A stretch of DNA of 10,872 nucleotides from an uncultured Clostridium sp. (GTDB taxonomy: Bacteria; Bacillota; Clostridia; TANB77; CAG-508). The stretch spans positions 1 to 10,872 of the forward strand of contig URZW01000036.1 in assembly GCA_900552555.1 (NCBI GenBank), in the 5' to 3' direction. Within the stretch, counting starts at the first letter, position 1. Each line of letters begins with the position of its first letter. The notes below the pieces were generated by a model that worked only from the letters and a program-made list of their open reading frames with translations, was not told the DNA's origin and made no database searches. Made by a program: the position numbers and the translations under genes. Positions 1-6,624 of this stretch are shown piece after piece.

Positions 1-63
1 ATTTTTAAAAATTATTTAGTTACAGAATTATTTAAAATTCATAAAATAAATTAGGGTGATTTT

Positions 64-901
64 ATGAAATTAGGATTAGCATTATCTGGAGGTGGAGCAA
101 AGGGTGCTGCACATATAGGAGTATTAAAAGCATTTGAAGAAGAAAAAATAATAATAAATTATATAGGAGGAACTTCATCAGGAAGTATAGTAGCTACTTT
201 ATATGCGGCTGGATATACAGCTGATGATATTTAAAAAATATTGTAAAAAAATAAAATATGTAGAATTAAAAAATATATTTAAATTATTTTTTGGAATTAC
301 TTTTACAGGCACAATAATAATTGATGGTTTAAATTCTGGAAAATCAATTAAAAAATTAATTAATAAAGTTTGTAGAGAAAAAAATATTAATAATATTTCT
401 GATATTAAGATGCCTCTTGCAATTCCAAGTGTTGATATGAATACTGGTGATGTAATATGTTTTACATCTTCTAAAATAAGGGCTTTTTCTGATAATACAA
501 TTTTTATTAATGATGCTAATATAGGGAATTGTGTTCAGGCTAGTTGCAGTTTTCCTTCAGTTTTTTCTCCTTGTGATTTTAATAATAGAAAATTAGTTGA
601 TGGTGGTATTAGGGAAAATGTGCCTTGGAGAGAACTTAAATTTTTAGGAGCAGATAAAGTTGTAAGTGTTGTTTTTGAAAATGAAGTTGATGATAGTTGT
701 TGTAAAAACTTGGTTGATGTTGCTGTTCGTTCTTTTGCATTAATGGGTAAGGAACTTTCAAAACATGAGCTTAGTGGTGCTGATTATTTAATTAAAATAA
801 AAAGTAAAAAGATTTCTCTTTTGGATATGAGTAAAATGGATTATTTTTATGAGTTGGGGTATAGGGAAGCGAAAAAATTTATTCTTCAAAACTTAAAATA
901 A
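64..901 (+). pseudogene. Patatin-like phospholipase (NTE/RssA-like), interrupted by a +1 frameshift
   Basis: Serine acyl hydrolase of the bacterial patatin family, expected to cleave acyl esters of phospholipids. The first frame (64-234, 56 codons) has the oxyanion-hole motif GGGAKG (residues 9-14) and the nucleophile elbow GTSSG with Ser38, then stops at TAA 232-234. The second frame carries the rest: SVDMNTGD and the dyad motif LVDGG, with the catalytic Asp near residue 179, followed by the usual Rossmann-like C-terminus. Deleting one T in the ATTT at 229-232 joins the frames into DDIKKYCKK and gives about 278 residues, normal for the family. The start is supported by AGGGTGA at 53-59. An ATG-led reading of the second frame alone lacks Ser38 and cannot be functional. 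The cause could be a real frameshift, a base-call error or +1 recoding at UAA; the sequence cannot decide. The fold assignment is secure, the substrate unknown. Confidence 0.85.
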
Positions 902-904
902 TAG

Positions 905-933
905 TTGTAATAAGTAAATATTTATTATATAAT
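905..933 (+). promoter_or_regulatory. Promoter of small peptide gene A
   Basis: TTGTAA at 905-910, a 17-bp spacer and a perfect TATAAT at 928-933, starting just after the patatin stop codon. The expected transcript starts near 940, at the base of a hairpin that contains the ribosome site of the peptide gene at 964. Confidence 0.7.
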
Positions 934-934
934 T

Positions 935-961
935 ACTTTGCCTTCAAAAAGGAGGTAAAGT
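935..961 (+). promoter_or_regulatory. Hairpin sequestering the Shine-Dalgarno of peptide gene A
   Basis: Arms 935-945 and 951-961 pair over 11 positions, including two G-U pairs, around an AAAAA loop. The right arm contains GGAGG (951-955), so the ribosome site is fully buried. If transcription starts near 940, the inner six pairs remain and still cover it. Translation would then need opening or processing of the 5' end. Toxin mRNAs of type I toxin-antitoxin systems often have such structures. Confidence 0.6.
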
Positions 962-963
962 GA

Positions 964-1035
964 ATGAAGGAATTGAAAAACATGTTGAAAATCATTTTAA
1001 TATTAAAACTTTTAGAGTTTTTGGAAAGTGATTGA
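964..1035 (+). CDS. Small hydrophobic peptide A (putative type I toxin)
   Basis: A 23-residue ORF that starts MKELKNMLKIIL and ends LLEFLESD: a short charged head, a Leu/Ile-rich helix and an acidic tail. AAGGAGGT lies 8 nt before the ATG. It has its own promoter (905-933) and its own terminator (1043-1070), so it is a free-standing transcription unit, not a fragment of a larger gene. It aligns end to end with the 22-residue peptides at 6454-6522 and 7123-7191: each begins MK, has a hydrophobic core of the same length and a polar end. A converging antisense RNA (about 1119 to 1038) covers its start codon. The inferred role is a membrane-active toxin peptide. It lacks the Pro/Gly and Trp-Leu pattern I associate with Fst, so membership of that family is not claimed. 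A regulatory or leader peptide is the alternative. Confidence 0.65.
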   Translation: MKELKNMLKIILILKLLEFLESD

Positions 1036-1037
1036 AA

Positions 1038-1119
1038 TTTAAAAAGAACAGGACTGGCATCCTGTTCTTTTATAAGTTCATGAAAGAACTGAAAAACATT
1101 TTTGTTATTTGCTTAAGCT
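1038..1119 (-). ncRNA. Putative antisense antitoxin RNA A
   Basis: A predicted RNA of about 80 nt reading leftwards from the promoter at 1126-1154 and ending in the hairpin 1043-1070 plus its U-rich flank. It is antisense to ATGAAAGAACTGAAAAACAT (1080-1099), a near copy of the peptide A start at 964-983 (18 of 20 identical). Both differences become G-U pairs in the RNA duplex, so it can form 20 continuous pairs over the start codon of the peptide mRNA, besides pairing through the shared terminator. Its 5' end carries the palindrome GCTTAAGC (1111-1118), exactly 7 nt beyond the -10 box, as in loci B and C. Existence and size are inferred. Confidence 0.6.
1043..1070. terminator. Bidirectional terminator of locus A
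   Basis: Perfect 10-bp stem AAAGAACAGG / CCTGTTCTTT with the 8-nt loop 1053-1060. It is followed by T-rich sequence on both strands, so it can end peptide mRNA A (plus) and antisense RNA A (minus). On the minus strand it is also the first clear terminator downstream of the activase gene, whose transcript would therefore run through the antisense RNA. Confidence 0.8.
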
Positions 1120-1125
1120 ACTTGT

Positions 1126-1154
1126 AGTATACTACATATTTTATTATATGTCAA
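1126..1154 (-). promoter_or_regulatory. Promoter of antisense RNA A
   Basis: On the minus strand: TTGACA (1149-1154), a 17-bp spacer and TATACT (1126-1131). The spacer, TATAATAAAATATGTAG, closely matches that of the locus C antisense promoter, TATAATAAATTATGTGC. The -10 box sits inside a perfect 14-bp palindrome, TGTAGTATACTACA (1123-1136), which may be an operator or a coincidence. Confidence 0.7.
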
Positions 1155-1233
1155 TATTTACTAAAAAATTCATATTAACTATAAATATATTTTATATTAG
1201 AAATTTAATTATAAAATAAAATTTAGTACAATT

Positions 1234-4200
1234 TTAAACTTTTTGAGTAGTTTCAATATTTTTTTCTACATTTTTGTTTTCATTTTCCAAAGCCTTTTTC
1301 TCATTTTCTTGGCGTTGCAAATTATCTTTAGCAACAGTCATCAACAATTTAATTCTATTAGCCTGGTTAGTCTCACTAGCACCTGGGTCATAATCAACAG
1401 GAGAAATATTAGCTTCTGGATATTTTTCTCTAATTGTTTTGATAACACCTTTACCAACAACGTGGTTTGGTAGACAAGCAAAAGGTTGAACACAAATAAT
1501 ATTAGGAATATCATGTTCCATATATTCAATCATTTCTGCAGTTAAGAACCAACCTTCACCAGTTTGATTTCCTATAGATAAAACATCTTTTACTTTATCT
1601 TCTAAGTGCCAAATATCACATGGTTGTAAATAACCTTTTTTAGAATTTGCCAACGCAATTTTTTCATCTTTTTCTAAAATATCAATTAATTTAATCGCAA
1701 TTTTACTTATTTTTGCAGATGTTTTATTTATATTTAATAAACTATTAAATGTAATTTTATGTGTTGCCATAAATTTAACAAATCCCATAAAATCAGGTAA
1801 AATAACTTCTGCACCTTCTTTTTCAAGCATTTCTGCAGCGTAGTTATTACCAAATGGATGATATTTAATTAATACCTCTCCAACAATTCCTACTTTAGGC
1901 TTTTTAACAGATGTATCTAATTCAATTTTCTCAAAATCATTTACAATATCATAAATACTTTGCTTAAATTGCTTATTTGTTGACTTTTTAACCATTTGTT
2001 TACATTTAGCCATCCACTCGTCATATAGTTTCTGAGTTTCACCTTTGTTTATTTCATATGCTCTGTTTTTTGTAAGCATTTTTTGTAATAAATCACCATA
2101 AACAACAGATTTTATTAATCCTTCAATTAATTTTGGTGTTATTTTAAAGCCTGGCATTTTTTCCATACCAACAACATTGAATGATATTACTGGTACATTG
2201 CTAAATCCTGCGTCTTTAAGAGCTTTTCTTATAAATCCTATATAGTTTGTTGCTCTACATCCACCACCTGTTTGTGACATGATTAATGCAGTTTTATTTA
2301 AATCATATTTTCCAGATTCAAGTGCTTCAATCATTTGTCCTGTTACTAAAATTGATGGGTAACAAGCATCGTTATTTACATATTTTAATCCTGTTTCTAC
2401 TGTATGTTGAGTGCATTCTCTTAGTAATACTGCATTATAACCTGCGGCTTGTACGGCAGATTCTAGTAAATCAAAATGTACTGGTGCCATTTGTGGAATT
2501 AAGATTGTGTAATCTTTTCTCATTTCTTTAGTAAAGATTTTTTTCTTTAATCCGTAGTCACCATCGGCTTTTTCTTCTTGTTTTTTTGCTATACGTTTAT
2601 TCATACTTGCTAGAAGTGAACGAATACGAATTCTTACAGCTCCTAAGTTATTAACTTCATCTATTTTTATTAGTGTGTACATTTTATCATAACTTGATAA
2701 AATTTCTTCAACCTGGTCTGTTGTTACTGCGTCGACACCACATCCAAATGAATTTAATTGTACTAGTTCTAAGTTATCATGTTTGCCAACGAAATCTGCG
2801 GCTGCGTAAAGTCTTGCATGGAATACCCATTGGTCAACAACTCTTATTGGACGTTTTGCCTCAGTTTTGTCAGATACACTGTCTTCTGTTAGAACACATA
2901 GTCCTAATGATGTAATTAAAGTATCTATACCATGGTTTATTTCTGGGTCGATGTGATATGGCCTTCCTGCTAAAACAATTCCTCTTAGGTTGTTTTCTTC
3001 AATATATCTTACAGTTTCAGCCCCTTTATCTCGTATGTCTTTTTTACATTTTTGATATTCTGCTTCTGCTTTTTCTGCAGCTTCTAACAATTCTTTTTTA
3101 GTAAAGTTATATTCTTTGAATTCATCTAATTCCATTATTTTTTTAACTAAATTTTTAGTTTCAAATGGTAAGAATGGATTCATGAATTTTATATTATGTG
3201 TTTTTAAATCTTCAACATTATTTTTTAGTACTTCTGAATATGAAATTACTATTGGGCAATTGTAGTGGTTGTCTGCTTTTTCATATTCTTTTCTTGAATA
3301 AGGCATACAAGGGTAGAAAATAGTTTTTATTCCTTTTTCTATTAAGTTTTCAATATGTCCATGTGATATTTTTGCTGGATAACATACGGATTCAGATGGC
3401 ATAGATTCCATACCCTTTTCATATGTTTTTCTTGTACTTTTATCTGATATTATTACCCTAAAGCCTAGGCTTGTAAGGAATGTAAACCAGAATGGATAAT
3501 CTTCATACATATTTAAAACTCTTGGAATTCCTATGGTTCCTCTTGTTGCATATTGTTCTTCGAGTGGTTTATAATCAAATATTCTTTGGTATTTGTATTG
3601 TACTAAGTTTGGTAAATTCTTTTTATTTGTTGTAATACCTGCACCTTTTTCACAACGGTTACCAGATACATGTATTGCACCATTGCTAAATTTATTTATT
3701 GTTAATTTACAATGATTTTCGCAATTGTTACATCTTGCATGAGTTACTTTAATTTCTAATTTATCTAATTCATCTGCTTTTAAAATAGTTGATTTGTATT
3801 CCATATCTAGGTTTGATTCATATTGTTCTTTAGAAAGTAAAGCCATTCCATATGCACCCATTAGACCTGCAATGTCTGGTCTTACAACATCTTTTCCAAC
3901 AATTTTTTCAAATGCTTTTAATACTGCATCATTGTAGAATGTTCCACCTTGTACTACAATGTGGTCTCCCAAAGTGGCTGTATCCCTAACTTTCATAACT
4001 TTTTGAATAGCATTTTTTATAACTGAATATGAAAGTCCGCTTGAAATATCTCCTACTGTATAGCCTTCTTTTTGGGCTTGTTTTATTTTAGAGTTCATAA
4101 ATACTGTACATCTTGAACCTAAATCAACTGGTCTTTTAGCTTCAATTGCTTCTTTAACAAATTGTGAAATTTCTAAGTTTAGGCTCTTTGCAAATGTTTC

Positions 4201-5559
4201 TATAAATGAACCACATCCAGATGAACATGCTTCATTTAGCATGATATTGTCTATTGCTCCATTTTTCATTTTGATGTATTTCATATCTTGTCCACCAATA
4301 TCGATTATTGCAGTCACATCAGGCTCAAATTGTTTTGCAGCTGTGTAATGTGCAATTGTTTCTATTTCATTTAAATCAACATTTAGTGCTGTTTGAATTA
4401 GTTTCTCACCATATCCTGTAACACCGCTATACCTAAGGATTGCTTTCTCTGGTAGGACTTTATATAATTTTTTAAGCATATTCATAACACTTTTTAGAGG
4501 GTTACCTTCATTGCTACCATATAATGAATATAGCAAGTTTCCATCTTTATCAATTAATACCAATTTTGTAGTTGTTGAACCTGCGTCAATTCCAATGTAA
4601 CAGTCGCCTTCATATGTTGAAAGTTCGGTTCTTGCAATTTTTGCTTTGTCATGTCTTTTTTTGAAATTTTCGTAATCTTCTTTATTTTTGAATAATGGTT
4701 CAATTGGATGTGTTGTATTATCTTGTGAATTTCTTAATTTTTCTATTTTTTGTTTCAATTCCTCAACAGTTATTGGTTTTGTATTTAGGGAATCAAGGGC
4801 TGCCCCTTTAGCTACTAATAAATGGGCTTCTTCAGGCACAATTACTTCTTCAGGTGTTAAATTAAGTGTTTCTATAAATCTTTTTCTTAGTTCTGGTAAG
4901 TAACTTAATGGACCACCTAAAAATGCTACATTCCCTCTAATTGGCCTTCCACAGGCTAGTCCGCTAATTGTTTGATTAACAACTGCTTGGAAAATTGATG
5001 CTGCAATGTCTTCTTTTGCTGCACCTTCATTTATTAAAGGTTGTATATCTGTTTTTGCGAAAACACCGCATCTTGATGCAATTGGGTATATCGTTTTGTA
5101 ATTTTTTGCTAATTCATTTAGACCTGCGGTATCTGTGTGTAAAAGTGATGCCATTTGATCTAAGAACGCACCAGTTCCACCGGCACAAGTTCCGTTCATT
5201 CTTTGTTCAATTGATTTTCCAAAATATATGATTTTTGCATCTTCTCCACCAAGTTCGATTACTACATCAGTTTGTGGAATATATTTTTCAACAGACCTTT
5301 TGCATGATACAACTTCTTGTATGAATTCTACGCCTAAGAACTTGCTTGCAGACATTGCTCCAGACCCTGTTAGCGCTATTGTAAATGTATTTTCTGGATA
5401 CATTTTTGCTAAGTTTTCTAGTACATTGCATACTGTGTTTTTCGTATCTGAAAAGTGTCTTTGATAGTCTTTATATATTGTGTTTTGATTTTCATCCATT
5501 ACTATTATTTTTACGGTTGTTGAGCCTACGTCTAATCCTACATGTAAAACTTTTTCCAT
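1234..5559 (-). CDS. Double-activator 2-hydroxyacyl-CoA dehydratase activase-related protein
   Basis: A 1441-residue cytoplasmic iron-sulfur protein of the acyl-CoA dehydratase activase family (BadF/BadG/HgdC type). Family knowledge: HgdC-like activators use ATP to push one electron into a dehydratase. The substrate of these giant fused versions is unknown. Two ASKHA ATPase domains are visible: residues about 5-257 (DVGSTT; cluster Cys125 in CAGGTG and Cys164 in SRC) and about 320-578 (DAGSTTTK; Cys445 and Cys484). The paired cysteines lie 39 residues apart in both. A cysteine knot follows (C610, C613, C617, C636), then a DUF2229-like region (about 673-890, with CYPAK and YPCMPYS), and a dehydratase-subunit-like region with FGCGVDA, NDACYP, GGGCRATN and QPFACLPNHV. 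Length and order fit the intact family. The AGGAG at 5569-5573 supports the start. It is transcribed alone, divergent from gerM. The C-terminus is Lys/Glu/Asn-rich and probably disordered. Confidence 0.93.
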   Translation of the reverse strand: MEKVLHVGLDVGSTTVKIIVMDENQNTIYKDYQRHFSDTKNTVCNVLENLAKMYPENTFTIALTGSGAMSASKFLGVEFIQEVVSCKRSVEKYIPQTDVVIELGGEDAKIIYFGKSIEQRMNGTCAGGTGAFLDQMASLLHTDTAGLNELAKNYKTIYPIASRCGVFAKTDIQPLINEGAAKEDIAASIFQAVVNQTISGLACGRPIRGNVAFLGGPLSYLPELRKRFIETLNLTPEEVIVPEEAHLLVAKGAALDSLNTKPITVEELKQKIEKLRNSQDNTTHPIEPLFKNKEDYENFKKRHDKAKIARTELSTYEGDCYIGIDAGSTTTKLVLIDKDGNLLYSLYGSNEGNPLKSVMNMLKKLYKVLPEKAILRYSGVTGYGEKLIQTALNVDLNEIETIAHYTAAKQFEPDVTAIIDIGGQDMKYIKMKNGAIDNIMLNEACSSGCGSFIETFAKSLNLEISQFVKEAIEAKRPVDLGSRCTVFMNSKIKQAQKEGYTVGDISSGLSYSVIKNAIQKVMKVRDTATLGDHIVVQGGTFYNDAVLKAFEKIVGKDVVRPDIAGLMGAYGMALLSKEQYESNLDMEYKSTILKADELDKLEIKVTHARCNNCENHCKLTINKFSNGAIHVSGNRCEKGAGITTNKKNLPNLVQYKYQRIFDYKPLEEQYATRGTIGIPRVLNMYEDYPFWFTFLTSLGFRVIISDKSTRKTYEKGMESMPSESVCYPAKISHGHIENLIEKGIKTIFYPCMPYSRKEYEKADNHYNCPIVISYSEVLKNNVEDLKTHNIKFMNPFLPFETKNLVKKIMELDEFKEYNFTKKELLEAAEKAEAEYQKCKKDIRDKGAETVRYIEENNLRGIVLAGRPYHIDPEINHGIDTLITSLGLCVLTEDSVSDKTEAKRPIRVVDQWVFHARLYAAADFVGKHDNLELVQLNSFGCGVDAVTTDQVEEILSSYDKMYTLIKIDEVNNLGAVRIRIRSLLASMNKRIAKKQEEKADGDYGLKKKIFTKEMRKDYTILIPQMAPVHFDLLESAVQAAGYNAVLLRECTQHTVETGLKYVNNDACYPSILVTGQMIEALESGKYDLNKTALIMSQTGGGCRATNYIGFIRKALKDAGFSNVPVISFNVVGMEKMPGFKITPKLIEGLIKSVVYGDLLQKMLTKNRAYEINKGETQKLYDEWMAKCKQMVKKSTNKQFKQSIYDIVNDFEKIELDTSVKKPKVGIVGEVLIKYHPFGNNYAAEMLEKEGAEVILPDFMGFVKFMATHKITFNSLLNINKTSAKISKIAIKLIDILEKDEKIALANSKKGYLQPCDIWHLEDKVKDVLSIGNQTGEGWFLTAEMIEYMEHDIPNIICVQPFACLPNHVVGKGVIKTIREKYPEANISPVDYDPGASETNQANRIKLLMTVAKDNLQRQENEKKALENENKNVEKNIETTQKV

Positions 5560-5595
5560 ATTTCATTTCTCCTCTCGCTCGTTTAAACACCCCTT

Positions 5596-5649
5596 GTATA
5601 AATTACTGTTTTGTGTTAGGGATATCTGGCTTTTTAAATAATTTATACA
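5596..5649 (-). promoter_or_regulatory. Inverted repeat in the leader of the activase gene
   Basis: TGTATAAATTA (5595-5605) and TAATTTATACA (5639-5649) form 11 perfect complementary pairs around a 33-nt interior. The promoter at 5655-5683 places the transcript start near 5648, so the stem would form the 5' end of the leader, about 30 nt before the ribosome site. I do not recognise a known riboswitch. It may be a stabilising stem or a protein-binding site. Confidence 0.4.
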
Positions 5650-5654
5650 CTCTA

Positions 5655-5683
5655 ATTTTATACGGAAAATGACCATTTGTCAA
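5655..5683 (-). promoter_or_regulatory. Sigma-A-type promoter of the activase gene
   Basis: On the minus strand: TTGACA (5678-5683), a 17-bp spacer and TAAAAT (5655-5660). This gives a leader of roughly 90 nt before the ATG at 5559. Confidence 0.65.
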
Positions 5684-5716
5684 ATGTTAAAAAATGGAAA
5701 TTACCGCTAAATTTTT

Positions 5717-5745
5717 GCATATTTTGGACAAACAAATAATACTAT
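5717..5745 (+). promoter_or_regulatory. Sigma-E-like promoter before the GerM-domain gene
   Basis: GCATATT (5717-5723) fits the sporulation sigma-E -35 pattern KMATATT at all seven positions. After 14 nt, AATACTAT (5738-5745) fits the -10 pattern CATACAAT at six of eight. No good TTGACA/TATAAT pair is visible. Mother-cell expression by sigma-E agrees with what is known of gerM in Bacillus subtilis. Confidence 0.5.
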
Positions 5746-5779
5746 TGAATATAAAAATAAGTGAAATGGGGAGGAGAAT

Positions 5780-6319
5780 ATGAAAAATAAAAAAATTTTA
5801 ATTTTATTTATAATTTCAGTAATTTTAATTGTAGTTATAGGATATTTTGCAATTAAATTTGTCAAACAAAAGAAGAGTAATGAAATTCAAAACGAATATG
5901 TTCCACAAGAGGAAATATCGGATGAGCAGTCAAGAGAAACAATTGTAAGTTTATACTTTGCAGATAAAGAAACAGGTCTTTTAAAGCCAGAGGCAAGACT
6001 TGTAAATGTAAAAGATTTAATAAAATCACCTTATAATACTTTGGTTGAGCTTTTAATTTCTGGTCCCAAAAATGATAAATTGAAAGTTGTTATTCCTGAA
6101 AATACTAAACTTTTAAATGCTTCATTAGATAAAGAATGTTTAACTTTGGATTTTTCTTCTGAGATTTTGAATTATAATAAAGATGATAGTATGCTTAAAA
6201 ATAATTTGATTTATTCAATTGTTAATACTGTTACTGAGTTAAATGAGGTTAATAAGGTCAAATTCTTGGTTAATGGTCAGGCATCAAGTGATTTTGAGGA
6301 GTTCTATGTGAGAAAATAG
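5780..6319 (+). CDS. GerM-domain (sporulation/germination) membrane-anchored protein
   Basis: A 179-residue protein with an N-terminal membrane anchor (residues about 5-27, flanked by KNKK and KQKK), a polar linker (28-52) and one GerM domain (about 54-173). The domain shows the family pattern TLVELLISGPKND, then VIPENTKLL and LTLDFSSEIL. The domain should face the outside of the membrane, that is the intermembrane space of the developing spore. In B. subtilis, GerM is a lipoprotein with two such domains that helps build the SpoIIIA-SpoIIQ channel platform. This protein has one domain and no lipobox Cys, so it may be a related but simpler protein. GGGGAGGAG lies just before the ATG. The sigma-E-like promoter supports a sporulation role. 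Its message runs towards antisense RNA B, whose promoter starts 10 nt after the stop. Confidence 0.8.
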   Translation: MKNKKILILFIISVILIVVIGYFAIKFVKQKKSNEIQNEYVPQEEISDEQSRETIVSLYFADKETGLLKPEARLVNVKDLIKSPYNTLVELLISGPKNDKLKVVIPENTKLLNASLDKECLTLDFSSEILNYNKDDSMLKNNLIYSIVNTVTELNEVNKVKFLVNGQASSDFEEFYVRK

Positions 6320-6329
6320 TTTGAAAAAT

Positions 6330-6358
6330 TTGATATATAGTAAAGTATGTGTTAATAT
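6330..6358 (+). promoter_or_regulatory. Promoter of antisense RNA B
   Basis: TTGATA (6330-6335), a 17-bp spacer ending TGT, and TAATAT (6353-6358). The TG gives an extended -10. It is nearly identical to the locus C promoter at 7011-7039 and shares its spacer pattern with locus A. Confidence 0.7.
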
Positions 6359-6364
6359 ATATTT

Positions 6365-6450
6365 AGCAATTGCAAAACAAGTTTTTCAAAAAGAAATAAA
6401 CAAAAAAGGACTGGGAATGTCTCTCAAAACATTTTTCTCAGTCTTTCTTT
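6365..6450 (+). ncRNA. Putative antisense antitoxin RNA B
   Basis: A predicted RNA of about 85 nt from A6365, opening with the palindrome GCAATTGC (6366-6373), to the hairpin at 6406-6446. Bases 6376-6401 (AACAAGTTTTTCA, then AAGAAATAAAC) repeat the plus-strand sequence at 6509-6535 with one gap and few mismatches. The RNA can therefore pair with the peptide B mRNA from codon 5 back across the start codon to the edge of the Shine-Dalgarno. The similarity extends left to TTTAGCAA (6362 and 6497). The complementarity is visible; expression is inferred. Confidence 0.62.
6406..6446. terminator. Bidirectional terminator of locus B
   Basis: Hairpin with outer arms AAGGACTG (6406-6413) and CAGTCTTT (6439-6446) and inner arms AATGT / ACATT around the loop 6421-6428, with a small internal bulge. 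T-rich sequence follows on both strands (CTTTTT to the right, six T then GTTT leftwards). It would end antisense RNA B and peptide mRNA B. Confidence 0.7.
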
Positions 6451-6453
6451 TTG

Positions 6454-6522
6454 CTATTTGCTTAGATATTTTATTATGTAATAAATTAGTATAAGCTTTA
6501 GCAAATCTAACAAGTCTTTCAT
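6454..6522 (-). CDS. Small hydrophobic peptide B (putative type I toxin)
   Basis: A 22-residue ORF starting MKDLLDLLKLILIYYI and ending KYLSK: one amphipathic to hydrophobic helix with Lys at both ends. It has the same length as peptide C and aligns with peptide A without gaps apart from the last residue. The leader contains AAGGAGG (6535-6541), but 12 nt separate it from the ATG, which should make initiation weak. An in-frame TAA lies directly before the ATG, so no longer form exists. The promoter is at 6564-6591, the terminator at 6406-6446. A convergent antisense RNA covers the start codon. The inferred role is a membrane-active toxin kept silent by that RNA. The proline-rich gene upstream on the same strand has no clear terminator, so read-through could also feed this mRNA. 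Confidence 0.65.
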   Translation of the reverse strand: MKDLLDLLKLILIYYIIKYLSK

Positions 6523-6542
6523 TTAAGAAATAAACCTCCTTC

Positions 6543-6562
6543 CTGCCACTAAGCAAGTCGGC
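6543..6562 (-). promoter_or_regulatory. Conserved leader hairpin of peptide mRNA B
   Basis: On the minus strand GCC-G-ACT-TGCTT-AGT-GGC folds into six pairs with one bulged G, directly before AGGAAGGAGG. It is identical in locus C (7207-7226). Conservation here, while the downstream ORF has diverged, suggests a role in mRNA stability or ribosome access. The left arm lies close to the predicted start of transcription, so part of it may not be transcribed. Confidence 0.4.
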
Positions 6563-6563
6563 G

Positions 6564-6591
6564 ATTTAATATAAAATCTGTTTATTGTCAA
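6564..6591 (-). promoter_or_regulatory. Promoter of peptide gene B
   Basis: On the minus strand: TTGACA (6586-6591), a 16-bp spacer and TTAAAT (6564-6569). Transcription would begin near 6557, close to the conserved leader hairpin. Confidence 0.6.
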
Positions 6592-6624
6592 TAGTAAATT
6601 AATATATACTGATTTGTAAATATC

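Larger units (their letters stand above)
6321..6620. repeat. Repeat unit B (toxin-antitoxin-like locus), paralogous to unit C
   Basis: Paralogous with 7002-7290 in the same orientation. The left end (6321-6375 versus 7002-7056) matches at 50 of 55 positions and holds the antisense promoter. The block 6533-6572 versus 7197-7236 is identical over 40 nt and holds the peptide leader and ribosome site. The right end still aligns through TTGTCAAT and ATATATACT. The middle, with peptide ORF and terminator, has diverged. I see no terminal inverted repeats or target duplication, so this looks like gene duplication, not a transposon. Confidence 0.75.

Noticed and set aside
960..1031. GTG-led 23-codon ORF overlapping peptide A in another frame
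   Set aside because: The ribosome site is only 4 nt from this GTG and the product is polar with no match to peptides B and C; the ATG at 964 fits both.
1080..1127. Second small ORF starting MKELKNIF
   Set aside because: It lacks a ribosome site and lies behind a terminator; the similarity is explained by antisense RNA A needing complementarity to the peptide start.
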